From: Acidobacteriota bacterium
GTDB lineage: Bacteria; Acidobacteriota; Thermoanaerobaculia; Thermoanaerobaculales; Sulfomarinibacteraceae
Assembly: GCA_022340665.1 (NCBI GenBank)
Contig: JAJDNM010000141.1
Coordinates: 37,740-101,739 of the forward strand
Reading direction: 5' to 3'
Length of the DNA: 64,000 nucleotides
Shown: positions 17,696 through 26,907 of the stretch, piece by piece
How the letters are laid out: every line of letters begins with the position of its first letter
Numbering within the stretch: the first letter of the stretch is position 1
The notes under the pieces: generated by a model
Database searches by the model: none
Seen by the model: the letters and a program-made list of their open reading frames with translations, nothing else
What the model was told of the DNA's origin: nothing
Translations under genes and position numbers: made by a program

Positions 17696-18775
17696 CTAGT
17701 GGCGCAGTTGCGCCGTCCGCTTAAAGGTCTCGCCCGCGTGGGTGAAATCGTCGATGTGATATTTCGTGAAGTCCTGACCGATGAGCTCGAAGAACTTCGG
17801 CCAGCCGATGCGATCGATCCATTCACCCATGCGTTCGTGTTTGCGTGCGTTGGCGGCGTAGGTCTCGACGATGTTCTTGACCGCCTCGACGACCTCCGGC
17901 CAGCGCGGCGGATTGTTGGGTAGGTACGGGACCGCCAGCTTCGAGAACTTCGGAGCCACGCGCGAGTTCGATACCTTGCCGCCGACCCAGATCGAGATCC
18001 CATCGGTATCGGCGTTGTTGATGGTGCAGGCCGGGCAGACCGTATAGCAGTTGCCGCAGTACATGCACTGCTCTTCGACGATCTCCACCGACTGCTTTCC
18101 GTCGACCGTCGTCGGACGGATGGCACCCGTCGGGCAGGATGCGATGAGGTTCGGAATCTCACACATTTTCGGCAGGTCGTCATGGTTGATGACCGGCGCG
18201 CGGGTGTGTACACCGAGGATGGCGATATCGGAGCAGTGGACAGCACCGCACATGTTGAGGCAGCAGGCGTAGGCAATGCGCGTCTTCGCCGGCAGGCGTT
18301 TTTCGCCCGAGAAGTAAGGGAAGAGCTCGTCCATGACGCATTTCACGACACCAGAAGCGTCCGATGCCGACGAGTGGCAGTGGACCCAGCCCTGGGTGTG
18401 GACGATGTTGGAGAGCTCGGCGCCGAGGCCGCCGACCGGGAAGCCGTACTCCTCGATCTCCTTGATCAGAGGTTCGATCTTGGCCTCGTCGGTGAGCAGG
18501 AATTCGACGTTGTTGCGGCTCGTCCAACGGAGGTGGCCGTCGCAGTACTTGTCAGCGATGTCGCAGAACTTGCGAATCGATGTGATCGCGAGCAGCCGCG
18601 GCGAGGCGCAGCGGACGGTGAAAAGCTTGTCGCCCGACTCGGCCACGTGGACCATGACACCGGGTTTGATGATTTCGTGATAGTCCCACTTCCCGTAGTT
18701 CTTCTTGATGACCTCGGGCAGGAACTGCTCGTAATGTGGGGGTCCGATATCGGTTTGACGTTCGAATTCAGGCAT
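17696..18775 (-). CDS. dsrB: DsrB, dissimilatory sulfite reductase beta subunit
   Basis: A 359-residue siroheme/4Fe-4S reductase subunit. Residues near 125-190 hold the siroheme-cluster cysteines ([25 protein letters not shown]), and an inserted ferredoxin domain ([14 protein letters not shown]) lies near 240. It follows dsrA by 14 bases and has an AAGGAGG site. With DsrA it forms the alpha2-beta2 cytoplasmic enzyme that reduces sulfite and passes the sulfur to DsrC. Confidence 0.97.
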   Translation of the reverse strand: MPEFERQTDIGPPHYEQFLPEVIKKNYGKWDYHEIIKPGVMVHVAESGDKLFTVRCASPRLLAITSIRKFCDIADKYCDGHLRWTSRNNVEFLLTDEAKIEPLIKEIEEYGFPVGGLGAELSNIVHTQGWVHCHSSASDASGVVKCVMDELFPYFSGEKRLPAKTRIAYACCLNMCGAVHCSDIAILGVHTRAPVINHDDLPKMCEIPNLIASCPTGAIRPTTVDGKQSVEIVEEQCMYCGNCYTVCPACTINNADTDGISIWVGGKVSNSRVAPKFSKLAVPYLPNNPPRWPEVVEAVKNIVETYAANARKHERMGEWIDRIGWPKFFELIGQDFTKYHIDDFTHAGETFKRTAQLRH

Positions 18776-18789
18776 GAGTTCCTCCTTCC

Positions 18790-19995
18790 TCAGTCTTCGA
18801 AGATTTCGTCGTCGAAGAAGATGTACGGGTTCGTGCGCGGGTGCATCACCATCTCGGGCACCGGGTCGAGCCCGATCTCCTCGAGGAAGTTGGAGAGGCC
18901 AACGCGCTGGATGAACTCACCCGTACGCTCGCGGTTCTTGCCGTGCTCACCCCAGAGGTCCCAGATCGCCTCGGTGAGCTCCTTGAGATCCTCGTAATCC
19001 GACTCGGGATCCATTTCGAGGAACGGCACGAAAACCGATGACAGCAGTGCGCCACCGATGATCGGCGCCTTCGCGCCGATGAGGATCGTCGCACCACGTT
19101 CCTTGCCGGGCTTGAGCGCCTTCGGCATCAGGTTGATGCAGTGCATGCACTTGACGCAGTTGGAGTTGTCGATATCTAGAGTCTTGCCATCCCACTCCAT
19201 GCACTTGGTCGGGCAGAGATCGCAGACCTCGGCCTGGACATCAGTACCGTTCTTGTCGTACTCGGCCACCTTGGCGTTGTCGACCTGGATGTCGTCCTTC
19301 CAGACACCGATCACCGAGCAGTCCGAACGCGCGATCGAGGCCACGCAGTCGTTCGGGCAACCGGCGAACTTGAACTTGTACTTGTAGGGGAAGAACGGCC
19401 GGTGCAGCTCGTCCTGGAAGGTCTGGGTGATGTTGTAGCAGGCATCCAGGGTGTCGTAGCAGGCCCACTCGCAGCGCGCGGGGCCGACACAGCAGCTCGG
19501 CGTACGCATGTTGGAGCCGGAGCCGCCGAGGTCGAAGCTCGGATGGTCTTCCTTTTCGGCGCTGAGCTCGGCGAAACAGGGCTCGAGGCTCTCGGTGCTG
19601 CCGCCAAGAAAGACGATGTCACCGGTCGAGCCGTGCATGTTGGTCAGGCCCGAACCGTGCTTCTCCCAGATGTCGCACAGGTGGCGCAACGCCTTGGTGG
19701 TGTAGAACCAAGCCGACGGTTGATTGACACGGTAGGTATGGAACTCCCGGACGTTGGGGAATTCTTCCGGGAGATCGCAGTAGCGACCGATCACGCCACC
19801 GCCGTAGCTCATCACACCGACGATTCCACCGTGTTTCCAGTGGCTGATGTGCTCCTCGTAGGAGCGTTCGAGGATCCCGAGCACGTCATTCGACATCGGG
19901 TTGTGCTCGGCCTCCTTCTTGATTTCCTTGACGAAGCTCGGCCACGGCCCCTTTTCGAGCTCGTCAAGCAGCGGCGTTTTCCTCTTTTCTGTCAT
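18790..19995 (-). CDS. dsrA: DsrA, dissimilatory sulfite reductase alpha subunit
   Basis: A 401-residue subunit with the DsrA signatures CVGPARC (Cx5C) and CPNDC (Cx3C) that ligate the siroheme-coupled 4Fe-4S cluster, and an inserted ferredoxin domain ([18 protein letters not shown]). I start at the ATG at 19995, which follows AAAGGAG; an in-frame start seven codons upstream also exists. It lies 67 bases downstream of the transporter stop. The dsrA-dsrB-dsrD order is the conserved reductive arrangement. Confidence 0.97.
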   Translation of the reverse strand: MTEKRKTPLLDELEKGPWPSFVKEIKKEAEHNPMSNDVLGILERSYEEHISHWKHGGIVGVMSYGGGVIGRYCDLPEEFPNVREFHTYRVNQPSAWFYTTKALRHLCDIWEKHGSGLTNMHGSTGDIVFLGGSTESLEPCFAELSAEKEDHPSFDLGGSGSNMRTPSCCVGPARCEWACYDTLDACYNITQTFQDELHRPFFPYKYKFKFAGCPNDCVASIARSDCSVIGVWKDDIQVDNAKVAEYDKNGTDVQAEVCDLCPTKCMEWDGKTLDIDNSNCVKCMHCINLMPKALKPGKERGATILIGAKAPIIGGALLSSVFVPFLEMDPESDYEDLKELTEAIWDLWGEHGKNRERTGEFIQRVGLSNFLEEIGLDPVPEMVMHPRTNPYIFFDDEIFED

Positions 19996-20062
19996 GGCCA
20001 CTCCTTTCTCAATCACATAATTGGTTGCTGGGGCAAAACGAAATCCACTTCAAGGTTCAGCC

Positions 20063-21718
20063 TCACATCAGGGCACTGATGTTCGACCAGAACCTGGAGA
20101 ACACCACAGTTGACAGGAAATATCCGAGCGGGACGTTGACCATGACACCGATGGTGAACGCCCAGAACGGCTTGAGACCAAAGGTCAGAAGATCGGCGAA
20201 TCGCGTCGACAGGCCGATACACAGGAAGCACAGCACAAACGCCCATGAGCGCAAATTCTTGATCGGAGTGATCACTTTCTTTCGAAGGTCACTTTCGAAC
20301 CAGTTCGACGAAAACCGCAGCTGTTTGAACGCGCCCAATTTGTCGTTGCGATCGGGATCGCCTGGCGGGATTGCGGCCTTGAGTGATTCGTACTCCTGGA
20401 GCGTCATTGACTCGCCGCCGTTTGCGTATTCAAGACCCTCCGCAGTGATCGTCACCCGGTCGGCGAGCTCGGGCGGCACCGTGTAGTTCGAGAAGTCCGC
20501 GTCGTACACGATCTTCTCGGCCGAGCTTTTGTATGTGCCTTCGAATGAAGCAGTTCCAACCCAATCGGCAGGTGGCGTCGAGCTGACAATGGTCATGATG
20601 ATCGAGGCGAGGAAGAAACCGATCACGAACTTGGGAAATCGCTCCCAGATGATGCCAGCGCCAACCGCCTGGTCAGAGGCTTCCCCCTTCTCCCAGAAAA
20701 CCACCGATACCACCGCCAGGATCAGGCACCAGATGCCGATCCAGATGTCGCGGCCGATGACCTTCATGAGGGTGAAGGTATTGATCGGATCGTCGGGGTT
20801 GAGCATCTCGCCATTCACGCCGCGGATGGCGCCCGACTCGATGACGTCGGCGAGTTCGGCCACGACCGCAAAGCCGGCAGCATCGGCGAATTCCGATGTT
20901 CCGGTCCACGCTCCCGCTTCTCCCGGAGATATCGGAACCGGAACCATCCACTTCACAATCATGCTGAGCGCCAGGATCATGACGATCGCCCAGACCGAGA
21001 CGATGGCGATCGAGATCGCGATGTGGTCCTTCTTGGCCTTGACAGCACCGCCTACGGCAATCGAGGCCGAGACGCCACACACCGCCCCGCCAGCGCCGAG
21101 GACGGCACCGAACTGTTTGTCGAGACCGAAGAGCCTGGTCGCCGCGAGGAAGATCGTGAGCCAGGTGCAGACCGAGACAATGGTTGCCTGCAAAAACGCG
21201 ATCGGGCCAGCGTTGAAAATCAACGTCAGGGGAAGGGTCGCGCCGAGCAGGACGATGCCGGTCTTGATGTAGTACTCGGTCAGCAGGCAGGTCTGGAACC
21301 ACTCGGGCAGCTGGAAGAGATTGCCGATGATCAGGCCGATGATCAGGGCCAACAACGGTGCACCCAGATGAAGCGTCGCCTTCACGAAGGTGTTGGACGA
21401 GAGGTAGAAGATCGCGGTCGAGCCGAGGAAGAGAATCACGAATCCCGGAACGAACTGACGGACATTGCGCCCCATCACTGCCATCGAGATGGTGAAAACC
21501 GTCCCGAAGAGGGTGAAGATGATCAGGTAGTCCGGCAGGTGTTTCGTGAAATCGGAAATCAGGCCATCAATTGTCGACCAGCTTCCCGGTTTGACCGCCC
21601 ACCCGGCAATCGTTCCACCGGTGAAATAGGCTGCTAACGCGAGGAGCACGATGCCGAGGCCGAGCCATACCGCCCAGTAATCCTCGGTCTTCCAGAGTTT
21701 TTGGAGCCCCTCGTGCAC
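20063..21718 (-). CDS. YeiH/UPF0324-family membrane transporter, extended form, first gene of the dsr operon
   Basis: A 551-residue protein with about ten membrane segments of the UPF0324 (YeiH, 'putative sulfate exporter') family, including LGAGGAVCGVSASIAVGGAVKAKKDHI, read here in parts around residues 225-250. The family is usually near 340 residues; this copy has extra helices and a hydrophilic insert at about 385-480. I start at the GTG at 21718 because GGGAGG precedes it and the predicted sigma-54 transcription start is near 21751; an earlier start at 21748 would leave almost no leader. As the first gene ahead of dsrA it probably moves a sulfur anion, but the substrate is unproven. Confidence 0.82.
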   Translation of the reverse strand: MHEGLQKLWKTEDYWAVWLGLGIVLLALAAYFTGGTIAGWAVKPGSWSTIDGLISDFTKHLPDYLIIFTLFGTVFTISMAVMGRNVRQFVPGFVILFLGSTAIFYLSSNTFVKATLHLGAPLLALIIGLIIGNLFQLPEWFQTCLLTEYYIKTGIVLLGATLPLTLIFNAGPIAFLQATIVSVCTWLTIFLAATRLFGLDKQFGAVLGAGGAVCGVSASIAVGGAVKAKKDHIAISIAIVSVWAIVMILALSMIVKWMVPVPISPGEAGAWTGTSEFADAAGFAVVAELADVIESGAIRGVNGEMLNPDDPINTFTLMKVIGRDIWIGIWCLILAVVSVVFWEKGEASDQAVGAGIIWERFPKFVIGFFLASIIMTIVSSTPPADWVGTASFEGTYKSSAEKIVYDADFSNYTVPPELADRVTITAEGLEYANGGESMTLQEYESLKAAIPPGDPDRNDKLGAFKQLRFSSNWFESDLRKKVITPIKNLRSWAFVLCFLCIGLSTRFADLLTFGLKPFWAFTIGVMVNVPLGYFLSTVVFSRFWSNISALM

Positions 21719-21763
21719 CTGTTCGCCTCCCACACGCCGCACACCCAACCCGACGTCAACGGT

Positions 21764-21778
21764 GCAACCCCTGTGCCA
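21764..21778 (-). promoter_or_regulatory. Sigma-54 promoter (-24/-12) of the transporter-dsr operon
   Basis: On the minus strand the sequence reads TGGCACAGGGGTTGC, with GG and GC separated by ten bases, nearly identical to the sigma-54 consensus TGGCACG-N4-TTGC. The expected transcription start is about 33 bases ahead of the GTG at 21718. Confidence 0.8.
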
Positions 21779-21870
21779 GAGCGAGCCCTCGTGAAGGATC
21801 CCTCAAACTGTTGACGAGAGATGACTTTGATAGAAGAGGAGTGAACCGGAAGGGCGCCCGGAGGGACCGG

Positions 21871-21888
21871 TGTTACGGAAGCGTAACA
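21871..21888. promoter_or_regulatory. Probable enhancer site: inverted repeat TGTTACG-N4-CGTAACA
   Basis: A perfect 7-bp inverted repeat with a four-base spacer, centred about 128 bases upstream of the predicted sigma-54 transcription start, the usual position for an NtrC-type activator dimer. A near-identical GGTTACG-N4-CGTAACC site is at 63592-63609. Confidence 0.6.
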
Positions 21889-22261
21889 ACGCTCGGGAGG
21901 CACCATCGACATCGCTTTCACAGCGGACCCGAATTCCGAATTCGGAATTCGGACCCCGTCGGCGGCAGCGACGTGCGGCCGCTGGCCGAAAAGGAAGGGC
22001 GGACGGTGGTCGGCCACCCGGCCGCTCGCTGGTGACGGTGCGACGCGACGGCCGAAGGCCGTCAGCAATTCGGAATGCCACCACCCCACCCATTTCGAAA
22101 CCGAAAACCCAGAGAAGCCAAGGGATTCCTAGGTATTTGGAATTCGGCTGCGAGACGATCAGACGCAGCCGCTTCTGACGGGGCAGAACCTTTCGACGAG
22201 CGAGGAAGATTCAGGAAAAACCCTGGTGTCTTGGCGGTGAAGATGACTGGTGCGGAAGCGG
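21889..22261. other. Intergenic region with AATTC repeats and two hairpins
   Basis: No gene is supported. It holds an AATTC-rich block (21931-21952), a perfect GACGGCC-GAA-GGCCGTC hairpin (22047-22063) and a GGCTGCG/CGCAGCC hairpin (22146-22170). The last two lie downstream of the stop at 22262 on the minus strand and are plausible terminators of that gene. Confidence 0.5.
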
Positions 22262-23623
22262 TCAGGTCTTTCGAGTACGGCCGTCCGATTGCGGTGTCTC
22301 GATGTCGAGGTCCTTGATCTTGCGGAAGAGCGTGCTCGGGTGGATCCCGAGCTCCTCTGCCGCCACCTTCCGGTTGCCGGCATTGCGGCGCAGGGCATCG
22401 GTGATGTGGACGGACTCGAGTTCACGGAGAGTCATCCCTGTTGAGGCGCTTCCCGGTGTCCTTTCCGAATCTTGTCCCAGCTCGGGCGGTAGGTGTCGGG
22501 ATTCGATCATGCCCCCCCGGCAGAGCACGAAGGCGCGTTCGATGATGTTCTCGAGCTCCCGGGCATTACCCGGATAATCATGCTTCATCAGCAGAGCCAG
22601 CACCCCGTCCGAGACCCCGATCACGTCTTTCCCTTGCAGCCGATTGAAGCGGCCGATGAAATGATCGATCAGGAGGGGAATGTCCTCACGCCGCTCTCGA
22701 AGGGTCGGCAGCTCGAGCCGTATGACGTTGATACGGTAGAAGAGATCTTCGCGAAAGGACCCATCTTCGACGAGCTTGTTGAGGTCGCGATGGGTCGCGA
22801 CCACGACGCGCACGTCGGCCTCGACCGACTCGACACTACCCAACGGCTCGTACACCCTCTCCTGCAGGACTCGCAACAGACGCACCTGCATGGCCGGCGA
22901 AATATCGCCGATCTCATCGAGGAAGATCGTCCCCCCCTCGGCGAGAGCAAATCGACCGGGTTTGTCGCTCTTTGCGTCGGTGAAGGCACCGGCCTTGTGG
23001 CCGAAGAGTTCTGATTCGAGCAGAGTGTCGGGGAGGGCGCCGCAATTGATGGCCACGAATGGCTTTCCCTGGCGTGGCGAGAGATCGTGAATGGCGCGGG
23101 CGAAGAGCTCTTTTCCGGTGCCGCTGGCGCCGTGAATCACCACCGTGCTGTCGCTTTCAGCCACCGCCGGCAACAACCCGAACAACTCCCGCATGACGCG
23201 GCTGCGGCCGATGATATCGCCGAGCGAGAACCTGCCCTCGAGCTCTTTCTTGAGCTCTTCCACCTGGCTGAGATCGCGGAAGGTCTCGACGCCGCCCACG
23301 ACCCGGCCGCTCTGATCGCGCAGCACGGCGGTTGAAATCCGCACCGGCACCTTACGGCCCCTGGCGTCGAGAATCATGATCGCCCGATTGACGACCGGCT
23401 CACCCGAGCTCAATGTGTAATTCAGTACACAACCGGAGCCGCAGATACTGGCCCTGAAGACGTCGCAACAACGGACACCGATGGCCTGGTCCCGCCGAAT
23501 TCCGGTGATGCGCTCGGCCGCCCGATTGAAAGACGTGATCCGCCACTCGCGATCGACGGTGAACACACCGTCGGCGACGCTATCGAGAACGGTTTGCGCG
23601 ACAATCGGCTCGTCGGTAGACAT
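22262..23623 (-). CDS. PAS-domain sigma-54 activator
   Basis: A 453-residue regulator with an N-terminal PAS domain (about 8-125) containing a cysteine group (CCDVFRASICGSGC), an AAA+ domain with Walker A GASGTGKE and the loop variant GAFTDA, and a Fis-type HTH (AAEELGIHPSTLFRKI). It lacks a receiver domain, so it senses its signal directly. The cysteines invite a redox or metal role, unproven. It is closely similar to the protein at 35739-37100. It lies upstream of the dsr operon on the same strand and diverges from the kinase at 23772. Confidence 0.93.
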   Translation of the reverse strand: MSTDEPIVAQTVLDSVADGVFTVDREWRITSFNRAAERITGIRRDQAIGVRCCDVFRASICGSGCVLNYTLSSGEPVVNRAIMILDARGRKVPVRISTAVLRDQSGRVVGGVETFRDLSQVEELKKELEGRFSLGDIIGRSRVMRELFGLLPAVAESDSTVVIHGASGTGKELFARAIHDLSPRQGKPFVAINCGALPDTLLESELFGHKAGAFTDAKSDKPGRFALAEGGTIFLDEIGDISPAMQVRLLRVLQERVYEPLGSVESVEADVRVVVATHRDLNKLVEDGSFREDLFYRINVIRLELPTLRERREDIPLLIDHFIGRFNRLQGKDVIGVSDGVLALLMKHDYPGNARELENIIERAFVLCRGGMIESRHLPPELGQDSERTPGSASTGMTLRELESVHITDALRRNAGNRKVAAEELGIHPSTLFRKIKDLDIETPQSDGRTRKT

Positions 23624-23771
23624 CGTGCACTCTCTTCACACGGTACTACTTCGGCAACGCCCACGCCAACGTTCACCTTTCACAATCATCCGCTTCACAC
23701 TCACTGTCTATTCGAGATATGGCATACTCTGTATCCGGGACTCCCTTCTCGAGGCGGGGGAAGACAGGCGG

Positions 23772-25100
23772 ATGACGCAGACCGGAAGGGCAAACTCACA
23801 ACGGACGACCACGATCAGGCTCGGAATCTGGGTGCTGGCGTCCCTCGTCACAGCCACATCGGTCGCCCTTTTCGCCGGCCATGTCCCTCCCGTGGCACTG
23901 GGTTGCGGTCTCGCAGTCGTCCTCGTGGCCCTGGGTCTCCCGCTCCTCCGACAACCTCCCGCTGCCCCAAACTCGAACAACGTCGCCAGCTTGGAAAGAG
24001 AGCTCGATCGGACACGGCGCGGCTATGAGCGCCTCTTCACGTCGGTTCCGTGTTTCATCTGCGTCCTCGACCGGGAACATCAGATCCTGGAGGCCAATCA
24101 ACTCTACCGCGAGGAATTCGGTGCCACCGACCGATCTCGATGTTACGAAATCTGCAAGGGCCGCACCTCGAAATGCCCGGACTGTCTGGTCGACCAGACC
24201 TTCGAAGACGGCGAGGTCTTCTCGAGCGAAGAGACTCTCGTGACCCGCGATGGCCGTCGGATCAGTGCCGTCGTCTACACGCGACCGATCTACGACGACG
24301 ACGGCGAGATCACGTCCGTCATGGAGGTCTTCACGGACATTACCGAGATCAAAAAACTGCAGGGCCGGCTGGCGCTCATGGGTCGCGCAGTGGCTGGCAT
24401 GGCGCACCGCGTGAAGAACATCCTGATGGGCCTGGAAGGCGGTATATTCGTCGTCAACGAGGGCCTCGAATCCGGCGACCAGGAGGGAATTTCCGAAGGC
24501 TGGGAGATGGTCGAACGCAACGTCGAGCTGGTCTCGAGAATCGTCAAGGACCTCCTGTATTGTGCCAAGGAACGGACTCCGGACTTCAACCATAACGTCA
24601 GTCCGGAACGAATTGTCCTCGACGTACAGCGACTTTTTGCCGACCGACTGGCGGCCGAAAACATCATGCTCGAGACCGATATCGAGGAACCGTTTCACAC
24701 CGGTTCGTTCGACGCCGACGGCCTCCACAACCTGCTCTGCAATCTGGTCGCCAACGCGGTTGACGCGTGCCGTTTCGACCACGCCGACGACAAGGATGGT
24801 CATACCATCACGATGAGGTGTCGCACGAACGGGGACGGTTCGACCATCCTCCAGGTAGCCGACGATGGGCCCGGAATCTCAGAAGACGTCAACGCGCGGG
24901 TTTTTGAGGACTTTTTCTCGACCAAGGGCTCCGAAGGGACCGGCATCGGCCTGCTGGTGGCACAGAAGGTTGCCGAGGATCACGGCGGCAAGGTGACGTT
25001 TTCGTCAAAACCGGGCTCCGGCACGACCTTTACCGTGACGATTCCAGCTGCAGCCAGCCGAACCGAGTTGCCCGTCGTCACCAGCTCAATTGAGGGCTAA
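23772..25100 (+). CDS. PAS-containing membrane histidine kinase
   Basis: 442 residues: two N-terminal membrane helices (about 14-60), a PAS domain (about 78-190) with CYEICKGRTSKCPDC, an H-box with GMAHRVKNILMGLEGG, and a C-terminal ATPase (DDGPGIS, GTGIGLLVAQK). The ATG at 23772 is preferred because the PAS/TM layout starts there; the frame is open further upstream but overlaps the divergent gene. It converges on a single-domain response regulator. The kinase at 54374 has a nearly identical H-box, so the two are probably paralogues. Confidence 0.88.
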   Translation: MTQTGRANSQRTTTIRLGIWVLASLVTATSVALFAGHVPPVALGCGLAVVLVALGLPLLRQPPAAPNSNNVASLERELDRTRRGYERLFTSVPCFICVLDREHQILEANQLYREEFGATDRSRCYEICKGRTSKCPDCLVDQTFEDGEVFSSEETLVTRDGRRISAVVYTRPIYDDDGEITSVMEVFTDITEIKKLQGRLALMGRAVAGMAHRVKNILMGLEGGIFVVNEGLESGDQEGISEGWEMVERNVELVSRIVKDLLYCAKERTPDFNHNVSPERIVLDVQRLFADRLAAENIMLETDIEEPFHTGSFDADGLHNLLCNLVANAVDACRFDHADDKDGHTITMRCRTNGDGSTILQVADDGPGISEDVNARVFEDFFSTKGSEGTGIGLLVAQKVAEDHGGKVTFSSKPGSGTTFTVTIPAAASRTELPVVTSSIEG

Positions 25101-25110
25101 TCTTGGGCTA

Positions 25111-25488
25111 TCAGGATTCTCCGACCAGGCGCTCCACTTCCTTGACAAACGCATCACGATCGATCGGCTTTTCGACCAGCGCATCGGGCTGAGGAAGCTC
25201 ACCAAGGTCTCCGAAGAAATCGTCAAGGCGGGCGAGGCCGGTCAAGACGATGATCGGAATATTCTTTGTTGCCTCTGACGACCTGAGCCCACGGTACGCC
25301 TTGATGCCTGACTTCTTTGGCATCAGAACGTCGAGTGTGATGAGGTCGGGCCGATTGGCCTCGGCGAGCCACAGGCCCTCCTCGCCGTTTTCAGCAGTCG
25401 CGGTCTCGAATCCTGCCTTGCGGAAGAGCGCCACGAGGTAGACGCGCATGTCCTTCTCGTCATCGATGATTAACACCTTCTTGGCCAT
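25111..25488 (-). CDS. Single-domain response regulator
   Basis: 125 residues forming a stand-alone receiver with the acidic pair IIDDE, phospho-acceptor Asp53 (TLDVLMP) and a conserved Lys near 105. It has no output domain, so it acts by protein contact or as a phosphate relay. It ends the minus-strand run that carries the Hmc/Tmc complex, and its 3' end faces the kinase at 23772. Confidence 0.92.
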   Translation of the reverse strand: MAKKVLIIDDEKDMRVYLVALFRKAGFETATAENGEEGLWLAEANRPDLITLDVLMPKKSGIKAYRGLRSSEATKNIPIIVLTGLARLDDFFGDLGELPQPDALVEKPIDRDAFVKEVERLVGES

Positions 25489-25509
25489 GGTCTGTCTCCC
25501 TGCGTCGTT

Positions 25510-26319
25510 CTAGTTGTTCGAGAAGTACTCGGACACTGCGGCCCGAGCCTCCGGCGTATCGATATCCTGGAGTACGCGGTGGATCGGCTTACGCAGGTCC
25601 GGTTTGTCGAGCGCCCTGATGATGCAGTCGACCAGGTCCGGATCTTTCAGAGCCTGGAGCTCCTCGGTGGCGCATTCGACGAGCTTCGGGTTGGCACTGG
25701 CGAGTGCCGAACACAGGTATTCGATCGCCAACCCGCCGGTTTCGCCCCCCTTGCGGGCAATCGTGCCGAGTGCCCGAAGCGCTTTTTCACTTCTGCGGAA
25801 CCTCCCGATGGCCCGTACCCCGCGCAGACCACCACCGTACGCCTCGACAAACGCGTCGACCGCTTCCTCGGTCTTGCGCTGAGGCTTTTCCTCGGAGGCC
25901 GCAGCGGCCTCTGAAAGGTACGACTCGTCGGCGAAGTATTCGACAGCCATACGCCGCACCGTCGGGCTGTAATCCGGATCTTGGGCGATCGATTCGATGA
26001 TCCGGCGATCGGTGATGCGCGAAAAACACATCCCGATAAGCTCCACATCTTCCGGCACCTTGAGCAGATCCGCGATGATCCCCTGCGAGAAGATGCGCTC
26101 GATCGCGACCAGACGAACATCCAGCGATTCCGCGTTCCGAGCAACCTTCTCCAGGTGGAGGTCGTCAGTGAGGCGAGAGACCGCAGTCAGCCGGACTCGC
26201 GGCGATTCATCGTGGCATGCCACCTCGACGACCACCTCCGGATCATCGAGCTTCTCCAAAGCCGCCAGGCGGACCTTCGGGTTCGTATGCGTGTGGTCCT
26301 TTTTCTCGAGAACACTCAT
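25510..26319 (-). CDS. HEAT-repeat protein associated with the Hmc/Tmc operon
   Basis: 269 residues of HEAT-like helical repeats (VRLAALEKLDDPEVVVEVA, VRLTAVSRLTDD, VRLVAIERIFSQ). The ATG at 26319 follows AAAGGAGG; an upstream in-frame start at 26376 lacks a site. It lies between two single-domain response regulators, so it may be the scaffold those receivers act on. Function unknown. Confidence 0.85.
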   Translation of the reverse strand: MSVLEKKDHTHTNPKVRLAALEKLDDPEVVVEVACHDESPRVRLTAVSRLTDDLHLEKVARNAESLDVRLVAIERIFSQGIIADLLKVPEDVELIGMCFSRITDRRIIESIAQDPDYSPTVRRMAVEYFADESYLSEAAAASEEKPQRKTEEAVDAFVEAYGGGLRGVRAIGRFRRSEKALRALGTIARKGGETGGLAIEYLCSALASANPKLVECATEELQALKDPDLVDCIIRALDKPDLRKPIHRVLQDIDTPEARAAVSEYFSNN

Positions 26320-26403
26320 CACAGCCCTCCTTTCTCGTGGGGGCGCGGCCGCCCAACGATCCGTTCCCCGACCCAATGCCGATGGAATGCGGTTGGCGGC
26401 TTC

Positions 26404-26772
26404 TCAGTCATTTGATACTCCCAGAGCTCGTTCCACCGTCGCTATGAACTCCTCAGGGTCGATAGGTTTGTCGAAGACGGCATATGGACGACTGACCGCG
26501 AGATGGCGCCCGGCGAGACCGCTCACAACGATAATAGGGATTCCCCGCAGCGCCTCGTTTTTTAGCAGCCGCCTGTAGAAGTCCGTTCCGGTCTGTTCCG
26601 GCATTTGAAGGTCGAGCACGATCAGGTCTGGGCGCTCCCTTTCCACTTCTTCGAATGCTTGCTTCCCGTCTTCAGCTGCGACCACTCCGTAACCGTATTT
26701 CTCGAGCACTGCGGTGATGAACTTCCGAACATCTGCCTCGTCGTCGACGACCAGAATTCTGTGACTCATCAC
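26404..26772 (-). CDS. Single-domain response regulator
   Basis: 122 residues, receiver only, with VVDDE and phospho-acceptor Asp54 (VLDLQMP). The start overlaps the stop of the tiny HmcD-like gene, so it is translationally coupled to the redox complex operon. No output domain. Confidence 0.92.
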   Translation of the reverse strand: MMSHRILVVDDEADVRKFITAVLEKYGYGVVAAEDGKQAFEEVERERPDLIVLDLQMPEQTGTDFYRRLLKNEALRGIPIIVVSGLAGRHLAVSRPYAVFDKPIDPEEFIATVERALGVSND

Positions 26773-26897
26773 TGCCTCCCATCTCGTTCTCGTTCGGTCA
26801 GGAATCTCCAGAAGGGTATTGTGGAAACCAGGAGCAGACCAGCCACTATGTAGCCGAGCGCCTTGGTGTGAGTCAGAAAATCGAAGAGTGTATACAT
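26769..26897 (-). CDS. hmcD: HmcD-like 42-residue membrane protein
   Basis: A tiny protein starting MYTLFDFLTHTKALGYI with one hydrophobic helix (about 13-32) and a basic/acidic tail. GAGGAG lies six bases upstream of the ATG at 26897. Small single-helix subunits of this look occur as HmcD in the Hmc complex, and its place right after the NrfD-like hmcC gene matches. It is easily missed by gene callers. Confidence 0.7.
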   Translation of the reverse strand: MYTLFDFLTHTKALGYIVAGLLLVSTIPFWRFLTERERDGRQ

Positions 26898-26907
26898 CGT
26901 CATCTCC

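Noticed and set aside
22979..22999. GAFTDA instead of GAFTGA as a sign that the PAS activators do not use sigma-54
   Set aside because: The variant is shared by both PAS activators, and all other AAA+ motifs are intact; it appears to be a subfamily feature. Not strong evidence of loss.
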